Assembly: GCA_040766585.1 (NCBI GenBank)
Contig: JAXGQE010000013.1
Location: 1 to 53,185, forward strand
Direction: 5' to 3'
Length of the DNA stretch: 53,185 nt
Source: JAXGQE01 sp040766585
Lineage (GTDB): Bacteria > Bacillota > SLNR01
Position 1 is the stretch's first letter, and every line of letters begins with the position of its first letter. Positions 9,453 through 18,166 of the stretch are shown here, piece by piece. Both the position numbers and the translations under genes were made by a program. The notes below the pieces were generated by a model. That model was not told where the DNA came from and ran no database searches. It saw nothing but the letters and a program-made list of their open reading frames with translations.

Positions 9453-10802
9453 ATGTCCACTTTCTCACAACAGCAGCACAAAAAGATTTATGACAGAGTG
9501 ACCCGGGCGGCAGGGATGCCGATCCCTTTCCGATTTCGAGGAATAATAATTAACGATAAACTCGTTGATGCGGCAATTCTTGCGTTGGGTGAAGCCCCAA
9601 ACAAAACACTGCCGCAGAATTGTGCCAATAAGAATAGAGAGAATACTCCGGAAGGTTTGGATAGAAGGATCAAAGAGTTTCTTTGCACGGATCTGAGAAC
9701 TGCCAACATCATCTCCGATGTGCTGGTAGCTGCTGGAGTTGTTAAGATTGTTGAAGTGATCAATCCCCATAGCGGTCGAAATGTGAAAGGATCGCAGTTG
9801 CTTGATGAAGAGGACTGGACAGATGTGACATCGATATCGGATCCACAAGTCATAGCTGCAAGAAAATCAGCTACCAAAGTTATGGCCGGTGAGGAGTTCA
9901 ACCATCAAAAGAAAAATCCGGTAACTATACCTAGTGGCAGGCAAGAATACTTGATGAACAAGCAAGTGATGCTTTTCATCGATTGGCTTCTGTTCCGGAT
10001 TAATCAGCCGGATTCTTTCATCCACGGATATTTTCTGAGCAAAAAAAGGATGCACTGGCAGTGCCGTAATCTGTATGATGCCTACGAGAAATACTGGTGG
10101 CCGTTCAAATTGTACTGCATCGTCCAAAATAGTTATGTTAAAGGAGCTTCATTCTCAGATAGTTTTCATTATCTGGAGGTAATTGCCGAGCATTTGAGAA
10201 AAGCCATTGAAGCGGACGATCCAGAAGTAACCAGGCTAGCCTGTCTGGCTGTACTGCAGTGGGGTGGCGTCCTGCATCGAAACAAAGAAATTATTATGGG
10301 TATGGGAGACTCTATAGTACAGTATATGAACTCAGTCTCTCAGCGACTCAAAGTCTCAACATCTCATATTGGAGATAACGAGGGTATTATCATGAACTCA
10401 GGCTTCACGAAGATCTATTCTTTGTTGATTGATGACTTCATGATGTATGACGGTCGTGTCGGTGCTGCGTTAGGACTACTGGGTCGAAAGTATGCAGAAG
10501 AGAACGGTCTGGTGGAAATACCGGAAGAAATACTCTTTTCCTTTGGAGATGGAAGACTTCAAAAAGGAGCGGAGTGCAATCGGAGAGATCCCAGCAGTGG
10601 ACCGTACAAACTGCCAAATTTCAATGGCAATTCTCAACGACAACTCAATGATAACCGGAAGGCAAACTGGCTGATCCAACAGCTTGCCAGTCAGGATACT
10701 CCTTTTTCTGACCTTCCCCAGAATGGTGTACTGAATGAAAGGAATACAGCCATTCAGTCAGCTTTATTTATGATTGGGTATGATGTTGCTTTAAATAAAT
10801 AA
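9453..10802 (+). CDS. Unrecognised 449-residue protein next to the helicase/HIT pair
   Basis: I do not recognise this protein. The ATG at 9453 is chosen because GGAGGAG at 9438-9444 stands 8 bases upstream; a longer GTG start at 9444 overlaps that site. It appears soluble, with no signal peptide or membrane helix. The middle is rich in aromatic residues (YEKYWWPFKLYC, about 218-229) and the C-terminal third ends in an Asn/Gln-rich segment followed by a helix. No nucleotide-binding motif or obvious catalytic triad was seen. It starts 69 bases after the HIT gene on the same strand with no terminator between, so it may be the third gene of the helicase unit. A defence role is plausible only by neighbourhood. 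Confidence 0.75.
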   Translation: MSTFSQQQHKKIYDRVTRAAGMPIPFRFRGIIINDKLVDAAILALGEAPNKTLPQNCANKNRENTPEGLDRRIKEFLCTDLRTANIISDVLVAAGVVKIVEVINPHSGRNVKGSQLLDEEDWTDVTSISDPQVIAARKSATKVMAGEEFNHQKKNPVTIPSGRQEYLMNKQVMLFIDWLLFRINQPDSFIHGYFLSKKRMHWQCRNLYDAYEKYWWPFKLYCIVQNSYVKGASFSDSFHYLEVIAEHLRKAIEADDPEVTRLACLAVLQWGGVLHRNKEIIMGMGDSIVQYMNSVSQRLKVSTSHIGDNEGIIMNSGFTKIYSLLIDDFMMYDGRVGAALGLLGRKYAEENGLVEIPEEILFSFGDGRLQKGAECNRRDPSSGPYKLPNFNGNSQRQLNDNRKANWLIQQLASQDTPFSDLPQNGVLNERNTAIQSALFMIGYDVALNK

Positions 10803-11001
10803 AGCTTATCTATAACTGATTAATAGGCTAATAGAGTGACGAAGGTAATAGAAACAATGCCTAAATTGAACCAAATCAATTGATGATGTCCTGGGCTTTA
10901 TCGGAATGAGATGGTGCCCCTGCTAGGAACTCTGCTTGCGTATGTTCGTCGAAAATGGTAGATTGAATCAAAGTGTGTAAGGAGACTTAGGAGGAGTTCA
11001 T

Positions 11002-12339
11002 GTGAAGATTGCTTTTTTGGCACCAGCCGGTGCCATGCACCGCTACGATGGAAGTTTTGGTAAGTCGCTTCACTATGCACCTCTGACACTGACGACGCTG
11101 GCTGCCATGGTCCCTGAAGAGCTTGATGCTGAAGTCGTGATCTATGATGAAACGGCTCAGAAGATCCCTCTGGATCTGGACGCAGACCTAGTCTGCATTA
11201 CCTGCATCACCGGGACTGCCTCCCGCTGCTATGCCTATGCCGACTATTTCCGCAACAGAGGCAAATCCGTTGTCCTGGGCGGGGTTCACCCCACCTTGAT
11301 GCCGGATGAAGCATCCTTGCATGCCGACGCCATCGTTACCGGTTTTGCCGAGCAAAGCTTTCCCCAACTACTGCAGGATTACAAAAACAACACCCTCAAG
11401 CCCCGATATACCCAGAATGCCGACTATACCATCGCCAACCGAGTGATCCCCCGACGGGATCTGCTGGACAGGAAGAAATACATCACCATGAATACCGTAG
11501 AAGCGGTCCGCGGCTGTTCACTGCCCTGCACCTTCTGCGCCTACCCAGCGGCCTTCGGCAGCGCCCTATACAAAAGACCAGTCAAAGAAATCATTACTGA
11601 GATAGAAGCCCTACATTCCCGGGAAGTGCTGTTTCCAGACGTGAATTTGATTGCGGACCGGGCCTTTGCCTGGGACCTGTTTACGGCTATGATTCCCTTG
11701 AAGAAAATGTGGTTCGGCCTGGTCACTTCCACCATCGGTGTGGATGACGAACTGATCCGCCTGTTTCAAAAAAGCGGCTGCAAAGGCCTTCTCATCGGTT
11801 TCGAATCCATCAATCAATCCTCCCAGAAACTAATCAAAAAAGGCGGCAACCAGGTTTCCGAATACGCTGAACTGATGAAAAAGCTTCATGACGCCGGAAT
11901 CGCCGTGCAGGGCTGCTTTGCCTTTGGTGCTGATGATGAAGATCCATCCATCTTTGCCCGAACCGTGGAGATGGTACTCGAAACCAAAATTGACCTGCCC
12001 CGCTATTCCATCCTGACTCCGTTCCCGGCCACCGAGTACTACCGTCAGCTGGAAGCCGAAGGCCGAATCATCGAACGGGATTGGGCCATGTACGATGTGG
12101 AGCATTGTGTGTATCAGCCCAAGCTGATGACCAAAGAAGAGCTGGAAAGCGGGATCGAATGGGCCTGGCGGGAGACCTATACCTTCAGTTCAATTTTCAA
12201 ACGATTATCTCACTTGAAGGCCAGCCCTCTCATTGCCTTTGCCGCCAACTTAGGCTACCGCGGGTATGCCAATAAGTTTGCCAAGTTCAGCCGGGATGTC
12301 ATGACCGACAACAGCGATATACCTACGGTGAGTCCATGA
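11002..12339 (+). CDS. B12-binding-type radical SAM enzyme (first of pair)
   Basis: A 445-residue radical SAM protein. The N-terminal ~150 residues form a cobalamin-binding-like Rossmann domain (VVIYDE, then VVLGGVHPTLMPDE), without the DxHxxG histidine of base-off B12 binders. The radical SAM core follows, with its cluster motif CSLPCTFC (Cys172, Cys176, Cys179), and then a C-terminal helical tail. The family uses S-adenosylmethionine, often with cobalamin, for methylation or rearrangement of unactivated carbon in lipid, antibiotic or peptide biosynthesis; the substrate here is unknown. The GTG at 11002 follows AGGAGGAG; the ATG overlapping it runs straight into a stop. It shares a 4-base ATGA overlap with the second radical SAM gene. 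Base composition is visibly more GC-rich than the defence region to the left. Confidence 0.9.
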   Translation: MKIAFLAPAGAMHRYDGSFGKSLHYAPLTLTTLAAMVPEELDAEVVIYDETAQKIPLDLDADLVCITCITGTASRCYAYADYFRNRGKSVVLGGVHPTLMPDEASLHADAIVTGFAEQSFPQLLQDYKNNTLKPRYTQNADYTIANRVIPRRDLLDRKKYITMNTVEAVRGCSLPCTFCAYPAAFGSALYKRPVKEIITEIEALHSREVLFPDVNLIADRAFAWDLFTAMIPLKKMWFGLVTSTIGVDDELIRLFQKSGCKGLLIGFESINQSSQKLIKKGGNQVSEYAELMKKLHDAGIAVQGCFAFGADDEDPSIFARTVEMVLETKIDLPRYSILTPFPATEYYRQLEAEGRIIERDWAMYDVEHCVYQPKLMTKEELESGIEWAWRETYTFSSIFKRLSHLKASPLIAFAANLGYRGYANKFAKFSRDVMTDNSDIPTVSP

Positions 12340-13667
12340 AAATCACATTCATTCTTCCTGCCATCGGTAAAAAACCCGGACAAAAATATATCGGTACCTG
12401 GAAAATGGAGCCTCTGACCATTGCGCTTTTGCAGTCTCTGACGCCACAGGACATCGAAACAGAACTCTTCGATGACCGCATCGAATTGATTGACTATGAA
12501 ACCCAAACGGATCTGGTGGCCATCACTGTAGAGACCTACACAGCCAAGAGAAGCTACCAGATTGCGGCCGAATTCCAAAAACGTGGAGTTCCTGTGGTCA
12601 TGGGCGGCTACCATGTGAGCCTCATCCCCGAAGAAGCCGTCCAGTATGCTGATGCCATTATCATCGGCAATGCGGAAACAGTCTGGGCCGATATGCTGAA
12701 AGACTTCAAGGAAAACCGACTGAAAAAGATCTACCGGGGTAAAACCGGTTTCGCAGCAGTGCCGCCGGACAAAAGTATCTTTACCGGGAAGAAATATCTC
12801 CCGGTCTCTCTGGTGGAAACCGGCCGAGGCTGCAACCATTCCTGCGAATTTTGCGCCATTTCCGGCTACTACCACTGCACATACCACATGCGAGACCATA
12901 CGGATATCATTCGGGATCTGGAGCAGTCCAAACACAAATACCATTTTCTCGTGGACGACAATCTGGTGGCCGATCCAGAACAGGCCAAGATCCTTTTTGA
13001 GCAGATGGCCCCTTTGAACAAGAAGTGGGCCGGCCAGGGGACCCTGTCCATGGCCAGGGATCCTCAGCTTCTGAAGAAAATGAAACAGAGCGGCTGCGAT
13101 TTGATCCTCATCGGATTTGAATCCCTGGAACAAAAAAGCCTGGATCAGATGAATAAATCCTGGAATAGTGCCATCGGTGAACAAAATGAGCTGGTGAAAA
13201 GAATTCACGATGCCGGAATCGGCATCTATGCCACCTTTGTTTTTGGCTATGATGGGGACACAGAAGAAACTTTCGAAAAAACCGTGGAGTTTGCCAAAGA
13301 AAGCAAGTTCTACACAGCCGCCTTCAATCATCTGCTGCCTTTCCCCGGCACCCCCCTGTACCGGAGAATGCAGGAAGAAGATCGACTTCTCTATGATAAC
13401 TGGTGGTTGGCCGATGACTACCATTATGGGGAGCTGGCATTTCGACCCAGGAACATGACCCCGGAGAGATTGAGCCATCTGTGCCGGTGGGCTAGAAAAG
13501 AATTCTCTCGATTCCCGGTGGTTTTCAGCCGGGGAATCCAGAGCATGCGGCAGACCAGCCCGGCCATGTGGGCGCTCTTCTGGTATATGAATCTACGCCT
13601 CGGGGAAGAAATCGACGAGAAGTTCAATGTGCCCATCGGGAGGAATCTGGATGAGCTACCGAAATGA
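12336..13667 (+). CDS. B12-binding-type radical SAM enzyme (second of pair)
   Basis: A 443-residue paralogue of the preceding enzyme with the same plan: a cobalamin-binding-like N-terminal domain (VVMGGYHVSLIPEE), the radical SAM motif CNHSCEFC (Cys166, Cys170, Cys173), a TIM-barrel core and a helical tail. The ATG overlaps the upstream TGA by 4 bases and the acetyltransferase start lies 17 bases inside this gene's 3' end, so the three are made together. Two such enzymes in tandem usually perform successive steps on one metabolite, or one may be a scaffold for the other; which applies here cannot be read from the sequence. A 407-codon frame on the opposite strand is a shadow. Confidence 0.9.
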   Translation: MKITFILPAIGKKPGQKYIGTWKMEPLTIALLQSLTPQDIETELFDDRIELIDYETQTDLVAITVETYTAKRSYQIAAEFQKRGVPVVMGGYHVSLIPEEAVQYADAIIIGNAETVWADMLKDFKENRLKKIYRGKTGFAAVPPDKSIFTGKKYLPVSLVETGRGCNHSCEFCAISGYYHCTYHMRDHTDIIRDLEQSKHKYHFLVDDNLVADPEQAKILFEQMAPLNKKWAGQGTLSMARDPQLLKKMKQSGCDLILIGFESLEQKSLDQMNKSWNSAIGEQNELVKRIHDAGIGIYATFVFGYDGDTEETFEKTVEFAKESKFYTAAFNHLLPFPGTPLYRRMQEEDRLLYDNWWLADDYHYGELAFRPRNMTPERLSHLCRWARKEFSRFPVVFSRGIQSMRQTSPAMWALFWYMNLRLGEEIDEKFNVPIGRNLDELPK

Positions 13668-14712
13668 TCGCTATGAAATACGACTGGCCCAGCCGGACGA
13701 TGCCGCCCAACTGCTGCATCTGTACGAATGCGATGAATACAGCGGCAATATTTCGGTGTTGTATACCCGAAGGCCGGACACTTATGCATCCCTGATGCAT
13801 GAAGGAGAAAAGGTCATCATCCCGGTGGTGGTGGATCGAGACAACGATACCATCATCGGCATGGGAGCCTGCATGATCCGCGAGGCCTATATCAACGGCG
13901 AAGTCAGACATGTCGGTTATCTGGCCGGGTTGAAAGGACTGCCCGAGTACCGAAAACGCGTCCCCTACATTCAGGATGTGTACCGTTTTTTGCATGAAAA
14001 GACTCGGGATGATGTGGATCTCTACTACACCACCATTTTGAAAGAAAATGTGGCGGCTCAGAAGATGCTGGAAAAGAAGAGGAAGAATATGCCGGAATAC
14101 CGGCCGCTGGGCGAATACACAGTCTACTGCATCAAGACCGGTACAAAGGCAACCCATAGCGGCTTCGCTCTGGAAAAGGGCAGCCTGACAGAACTCCAGA
14201 CTATGATGGATGATGATGGGGTCCATGCCTTCCATTTTTCACCCGTCAATGCCCAAGTGCACGAAGTAAGCGATGATGACGGATTCATTCTGCGCAGTCC
14301 AAGCGGTAAAATCGTCGGGGCCTGTGCTCTTTGGAATCAGCAAAACTACAAGCAATACATCGTTACCCAATACAAGGGAATGTACGGGTTTTTGAAAAGA
14401 ATGCCCACAAAATGGTTGGGGTACCCCAGTTTCCCCAAAGAGAATATACCGGCCAACTACGCAAGTGTGGCCTTGATAACTGTTCAGAACCACAACCCTC
14501 AGCTGGCCGAGATCTTGATCAAGCAGGCGGCTGAAAAAGCCTATGGATACGATTTCTTAATGGTGGGCTTCATGGATCATCACCCCTACGCTGATTTTAT
14601 GAGACGATTCAAGAGTGTCCAGTACAAAAGCCTGGCGTACACCGTTCATTTTGACGATAAGGGTCCCTTTCTTGACCAACGACCCATACACCTGGAGGTG
14701 GGGCTGCTGTAA
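13651..14712 (+). CDS. GNAT-family N-acetyltransferase, probably two GNAT domains
   Basis: A 353-residue protein. The first half (about 5-150) reads as a GNAT fold: IRLAQPDDAAQLLHL at the start, a central strand with IGMGACMIRE, and ENVAAQKMLEKK as the typical CoA-proximal helix. The second half (about 170-350) repeats a similar plan less clearly. The ATG at 13651 is picked over the upstream in-frame start because GGGAGGA precedes it by about 6 bases. It overlaps the second radical SAM gene by 17 bases. An acyl-CoA-dependent acylation of the amine made or presented by the radical SAM pair is the simplest idea, but the substrate is unknown. Confidence 0.8.
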   Translation: MSYRNDRYEIRLAQPDDAAQLLHLYECDEYSGNISVLYTRRPDTYASLMHEGEKVIIPVVVDRDNDTIIGMGACMIREAYINGEVRHVGYLAGLKGLPEYRKRVPYIQDVYRFLHEKTRDDVDLYYTTILKENVAAQKMLEKKRKNMPEYRPLGEYTVYCIKTGTKATHSGFALEKGSLTELQTMMDDDGVHAFHFSPVNAQVHEVSDDDGFILRSPSGKIVGACALWNQQNYKQYIVTQYKGMYGFLKRMPTKWLGYPSFPKENIPANYASVALITVQNHNPQLAEILIKQAAEKAYGYDFLMVGFMDHHPYADFMRRFKSVQYKSLAYTVHFDDKGPFLDQRPIHLEVGLL

Positions 14713-14816
14713 TGGAATGGGCCTGCAGTGAAGGTTGTTCCCATCCTTTGGTGACTCCGGATGACAAAGCCAAACTCGTACATCCGACAGCTTCCAACAA
14801 GAGGATCCCTGCATAG
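14712..14816 (+). CDS. Possible 34-residue peptide at the end of the radical SAM operon
   Basis: A short frame whose ATG overlaps the acetyltransferase stop as TAATG, with GGAGGTGG about 10 bases upstream. The peptide begins MEWACSEGCSHP, with Cys5 and Cys9, and ends in a basic stretch. It is too short to judge coding potential by itself. The overlap and ribosome binding site are the only support, and GGAGGTGG is also in-frame coding sequence of the upstream gene. If translated, it would be a candidate small substrate or a stabilising tail peptide; it may also be chance. Confidence 0.25.
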   Translation: MEWACSEGCSHPLVTPDDKAKLVHPTASNKRIPA

Positions 14817-15023
14817 TATACGCCGTCTCCCTTTCTTAAAGCATGCGATTGACGGATATTACATGTCCATTCCCCGACAAATATATACTTGATCGCCGCA
14901 TGTGAGAAGCAGGAAAAAATCGTTCCTTGGTTCATCCATCGGATACTGTACCAAAGGAGACATGCGGCAGCACAGATAAACAATAAAGGAACGGGCCTCA
15001 TCAGACACTTAATCCAGCTTCAT
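14817..15023. other. Non-coding spacer between convergent genes
   Basis: Spacer between the radical SAM operon (+) and the LysE gene (-). Frames on the minus strand here have no ribosome binding site and look like shadows. No intrinsic terminator for the radical SAM operon was found. Confidence 0.4.
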
Positions 15024-15066
15024 AAAAAAAGCAAGGACTCGATGGTTTGTCTCGGTGATCCTTGCT
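15024..15066 (-). terminator. Intrinsic terminator of lrp-lysE operon
   Basis: Perfect 8-bp stem AGCAAGGA (15030-15037) and TCCTTGCT (15059-15066). On the minus strand it is followed by a seven-base T run (the A run at 15024-15030). It lies about 45 bases after the LysE-family stop. Confidence 0.8.
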
Positions 15067-15110
15067 TCCATTATTCATCCACTCATGCAGGCTCTTAATG
15101 GTGGAGGCTT

Positions 15111-15737
15111 TCAAGCCGGACGGGGGGATATCTTTTTTGTGCCTGTTTTGATCCCGAAGGCGATGAGGACAAACCCGATGGCCACATTGAATACGGTTAG
15201 CAGTGTCTGGGGAAGGAATGCATTGGCAAAGTGACCGATCCCGGCGACCAGAGATAAAAAGAGAAGGGTGGATAAAACAGCCCCCAGGCCAAAAAGATAG
15301 AGATCCGCTGCATTCAGTGCTTCCTCAATGATTTTTGTGGAGAACACCCCCGCCCAAAAAAGGATGGTTAAAGGGTTGGAGACAGTCAGCAGCATGGCGC
15401 GCAGGAACAGACTGTCGAAATCACGGGTGGAAGCAAAGTCCAAACTGGGGATCATGGAGATTCCAAACGCACCGGCAACGATGCTGACACCAAACAAGAC
15501 GAGAATTATCGCACCGAAAGTCTGAATGAATTTTTTAATGCTTCGATTGCGCTCCAGCAGTGTCCCCAGGCCCCATATGGCCACCAGAATAAACAGGGCA
15601 TCGATCAGTGCCACACCCAAAACACTCGACACGGCCGGGAAAAACCCCTGAGCCACAGCCGTCTGAAAGACAAAAAGACAAATCGGACCCACGGCAATCT
15701 GCAGCAGCATTCCAAATTTGAATCCCTTGAATATCAT
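15111..15737 (-). CDS. LysE/RhtB-family amino acid exporter
   Basis: A 208-residue membrane protein with about six hydrophobic helices. The N-terminal segment GPICLFVFQTAVAQGF is the conserved LysE signature region, and SNPLTILFWAGVFS matches the conserved central loop. The family exports amino acids such as lysine, threonine or homoserine lactone across the cytoplasmic membrane. The ATG lies 10 bases after the stop of an Lrp/AsnC regulator on the same strand, the usual regulator-exporter pairing in which the exported amino acid is sensed by the regulator. A terminator follows at 15024-15066. The exact substrate cannot be told. Confidence 0.9.
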   Translation of the reverse strand: MIFKGFKFGMLLQIAVGPICLFVFQTAVAQGFFPAVSSVLGVALIDALFILVAIWGLGTLLERNRSIKKFIQTFGAIILVLFGVSIVAGAFGISMIPSLDFASTRDFDSLFLRAMLLTVSNPLTILFWAGVFSTKIIEEALNAADLYLFGLGAVLSTLLFLSLVAGIGHFANAFLPQTLLTVFNVAIGFVLIAFGIKTGTKKISPRPA

Positions 15738-15747
15738 AGCGCATCCC

Positions 15748-16188
15748 CTATCTGTTCATAGTTTCTTTCAATGTGGATAAAATGATCAGTGAATTGGTTT
15801 TTTGCACACCGCGGATGGATTTCAGTTTGTGACTCAGAAAAGTTTCCAGCTCGGATGTATCTTCCAGCAGCACTTTCAGCATGTAATCGTACTCACCCGC
15901 CATGTGGAAGCATTCAATGACTTCCTCAAACTGAACCACCGTCTCACGGAAGTGTTCGATATCCACCGTGGAATCGATGTTGACAAACACCATGGAAAGA
16001 AGTCGGTAACCGGATTTTTGACGATTTATCTTGACACAGTACTGCTGGATTATATCGCTGTCTTCCATCTTTTTAATGCGTTCCGATACAGCCGGTATGG
16101 AAAGGTTTACTCTACGGCTGATCTCGGATGCGGTCGCGCGTCCGTTTACTTTCAAAATTTCCAGGATTCGAATATCCATCGGATCCAT
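15748..16188 (-). CDS. Lrp/AsnC-family transcriptional regulator
   Basis: A 146-residue feast/famine regulator. An N-terminal helix-turn-helix (residues about 4-50, with GRATASEISRRVNLS) is followed by a RAM ligand-binding domain (about 65-140). The start ATG at 16188 has GGAGG 8 bases upstream. The LysE exporter gene follows after 10 bases, so the regulator most likely binds an amino acid and controls its own operon. Full length for the family. Confidence 0.93.
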   Translation of the reverse strand: MDPMDIRILEILKVNGRATASEISRRVNLSIPAVSERIKKMEDSDIIQQYCVKINRQKSGYRLLSMVFVNIDSTVDIEHFRETVVQFEEVIECFHMAGEYDYMLKVLLEDTSELETFLSHKLKSIRGVQKTNSLIILSTLKETMNR

Positions 16189-16222
16189 ATCTTCGCCCTC
16201 CTGTATTATATATTTTAAAGAT

Positions 16223-16250
16223 AGTATACAATATACATTAAATAATACAA
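16223..16250 (-). promoter_or_regulatory. Candidate promoter for lrp-lysE
   Basis: On the minus strand TTGTAT (16245-16250) and TATACT (16223-16228) are 16 bases apart, 35 bases before the Lrp start. The surrounding DNA is very AT-rich, so a chance match is possible. Confidence 0.4.
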
Positions 16251-16581
16251 GTATAATTTAAAAAGTCAAAAAAAATGTAAGTATTCTGAAAAATCGCTTA
16301 CAAATTATAATCTGGCAGGGGGGGAGTTTCTTATTCACTTAAAAATTTTAGGAGTTCTGGATCGGAGCAGCAGAGGCAATCCGCTCAGCAATCCAATCTT
16401 GTCAAAAGGAGGGGATTGGCGGGGAATTTCAGAATAGAAACAGCGGACCTTCATACCCAAAGTCTTTCCATACAATGGATGCGATTTGAAATTGGAACCG
16501 AAGATCTTTTCAATCAGCACATACGGTAGGGATCCAAACGTGGAAAGTATAGACTGGTAATTGACCTTGAGGAGGGATATC
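16251..16581. other. Gene-free spacer between divergent genes
   Basis: AT-rich at the left and more mixed at the right. It contains a run of seven G at about 16318-16324. A 61-codon minus-strand frame at 16335-16520 lacks a ribosome binding site and is not called. It presumably holds the promoters of the Lrp gene and the 2Fe-2S protein gene. Confidence 0.4.
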
Positions 16582-16833
16582 GTGGGAAAATTTGTTTGTT
16601 ACTGCAGCAAAGTATCGGAAGCGGATATCCGCAGCGCCATAGATGGAGGAGCTTCATCCCTGGATGAGGTAATCCGCATGACAGGCGCGATGGAAAACAG
16701 CAACTGCAAGGTCAACAACCCCAAAGGGGTCTGCTGCTACGGGGATCTGAAAGCTGTCTTTGAACGACTCATCGGTGGTGCCTCGGAAGATGACAATTCT
16801 AAAACGGGCTGTGACTGCGGGTGCAGCCGGTAG
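16582..16833 (+). CDS. Small BFD/CopZ-like [2Fe-2S]-binding protein
   Basis: An 83-residue protein with the cysteine pattern of BFD-like 2Fe-2S domains: Cys6 and Cys8 near the start, Cys42 in the middle and NPKGVCC (Cys51, Cys52) after it. The C-terminus adds a further CDCGC cluster that could bind metal. The start is GTG at 16582, behind GAGGAGG; an in-frame TTG at 16561 precedes that site. Such proteins deliver electrons or clusters, or partner metal chaperones and iron-storage proteins. A YwbE-family gene follows 57 bases later on the same strand. Confidence 0.8.
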   Translation: MGKFVCYCSKVSEADIRSAIDGGASSLDEVIRMTGAMENSNCKVNNPKGVCCYGDLKAVFERLIGGASEDDNSKTGCDCGCSR

Positions 16834-16890
16834 TGAAAGAGACCGGTCGTGGTTGAATTTAAAGCACCCGGGTCGACAGAGGAGGAGACG

Positions 16891-17097
16891 ATGACAAACA
16901 TACAGAGAGAAGATATCGGGATCGGTGATGAGGTGGACATTGTCCAAAAAGAAGATCAACGTTCGGGGAAAAGAACCCGGGGTATCGTCAGCCAGCTGCT
17001 GACCAAGAGCCGGACACACCCCCACGGTATTAAAGTACGACTAGAAAGTGGAGAGGTAGGAAGAGTGCAGGCCATTATCCGAAAAGAAAGTGGATAA
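16891..17097 (+). CDS. ywbE: YwbE-family protein
   Basis: A 68-residue protein matching the short YwbE family as I remember it: GDEVDIVQKEDQRSGK, then RGIVSQLLT, then HPHGIKVRLESGEVGRVQ. It has a beta-rich, SH3-like look with many charged residues, and its function is not established. The ATG at 16891 is chosen for GGAGGAG just upstream; an in-frame upstream start at 16849 has none. Confidence 0.85.
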   Translation: MTNIQREDIGIGDEVDIVQKEDQRSGKRTRGIVSQLLTKSRTHPHGIKVRLESGEVGRVQAIIRKESG

Positions 17098-17150
17098 GAC
17101 CGGTGAAAGGATCTTTTCTTATCCTGCGGTAAAAACCCCACAGGAATCAA

Positions 17151-17205
17151 TCGGTTCATTGGGTCCGAATAGCGCTATTCAGTGAAAATCCTGTTCGGTT
17201 CATTG
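17151..17205. repeat. 14-bp palindrome flanked by 11-bp direct repeats
   Basis: The perfect palindrome GAATAGCGCTATTC (17167-17180) lies between two identical copies of TCGGTTCATTG (17151-17161 and 17195-17205), in the spacer upstream of the gene starting at 17298. The arrangement could be an operator, but no regulator is identified. Confidence 0.35.
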
Positions 17206-17297
17206 ATCAAGACGCAAAACACTGAGAGGCAGTGGGGTTGCGTTTGAACGGATATTTATAAGAGTTTTCATACCATGCTTAGAAGGGAAGAGAGATT

Positions 17298-18146
17298 ATG
17301 AAAAATGCGGGTTTTCTGATTGGTCATTCCCATTTTCTCCCCCATGCGGCGCTGGCAAGCCAAACCTTGTCCCAGCATGTTACTGGAGCAGAAGGAACGG
17401 TGACAGCTGTGGTACCGGCTCACGCCGATTTTGTACCGGACATCCCGGGAATCCAAACTATCCAGGTTGAAATTCCAAAGGAATATCGAACAGTCCCCTT
17501 TGCGGACAAGATGATGGCCGCTGCAGCGCTGGAAAGCAGTGTAAATGATGAGTTTCTGTGGCTGGATGTGGAAAGCTGCTTTTGTAAGCCGCTGCGGATT
17601 GACTATTCCGGTGGAATCAGTGTCAATCCCGTGGACATTCGCAATGTGGGCATACCGTACGGCCAAGAACTGAGTCCCTTGTGGAAAGAAGTCGCCGCCC
17701 ATTTCCACCTCCCCGAAACAATCCCTCCGGTACAAACTACAGTATCGGGTGAGACCATTTATCCCTACTACAATGTGGGGATGGTAGCAGTCCATGAACC
17801 CAGGGACCTGTTTGCCCAAACGGTGGATGCACTGAAAGATCTGCTGGCCTCCAAGGCCATCCAGGGGATCCTTCAGGAATCTCCCCGATCCCGAATCTTC
17901 ATTCATCAGGTTGTCTTTTCATGTTGCCTGCAAAATCTCTATACCGGGGCCATTCATCCCCTGCCGGACGGAGTCAATTACCCCATGCACCTCCATGGGG
18001 AACACCACCGGCCGCATGCTTTATCCGATTTGATCAGCATCCGCTATGAAGAATACTTTCAAGATCCGGACAATCCGATTCCACCGGAGTGGCGCTCTGT
18101 CATTGAGCCGTTTCGCAGTCAGCTCAAGCCATTGTGGTACTATTGA
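17298..18146 (+). CDS. Hypothetical protein, possibly GT-A-like glycosyltransferase fold
   Basis: 282 residues, soluble, not firmly recognised. FADKMMAAAALE followed by FLWLDVESCFCKPL resembles the strand-DxD/DxE region of nucleotide-sugar transferases, and NVGMVAVHEPRDLF resembles the later NxG strand of such enzymes. There is no clear DxD; the sequence reads DVE. The C-terminal region is rich in histidine (MHLHGEHHRPH), which could bind metal. The ATG at 17298 has GGGAAGAGAG upstream. The flavin-reductase-like gene begins 20 bases later, so the two form an operon. The glycosyltransferase idea is inference from short motifs only. Confidence 0.6.
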   Translation: MKNAGFLIGHSHFLPHAALASQTLSQHVTGAEGTVTAVVPAHADFVPDIPGIQTIQVEIPKEYRTVPFADKMMAAAALESSVNDEFLWLDVESCFCKPLRIDYSGGISVNPVDIRNVGIPYGQELSPLWKEVAAHFHLPETIPPVQTTVSGETIYPYYNVGMVAVHEPRDLFAQTVDALKDLLASKAIQGILQESPRSRIFIHQVVFSCCLQNLYTGAIHPLPDGVNYPMHLHGEHHRPHALSDLISIRYEEYFQDPDNPIPPEWRSVIEPFRSQLKPLWYY

Positions 18147-18166
18147 ACGGATAAGGGGAGATAAGC

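Noticed and set aside
12255..13478. 407-codon open frame on the minus strand
   Set aside because: Antisense shadow of the second radical SAM gene, whose cluster motif and coupling are clear.
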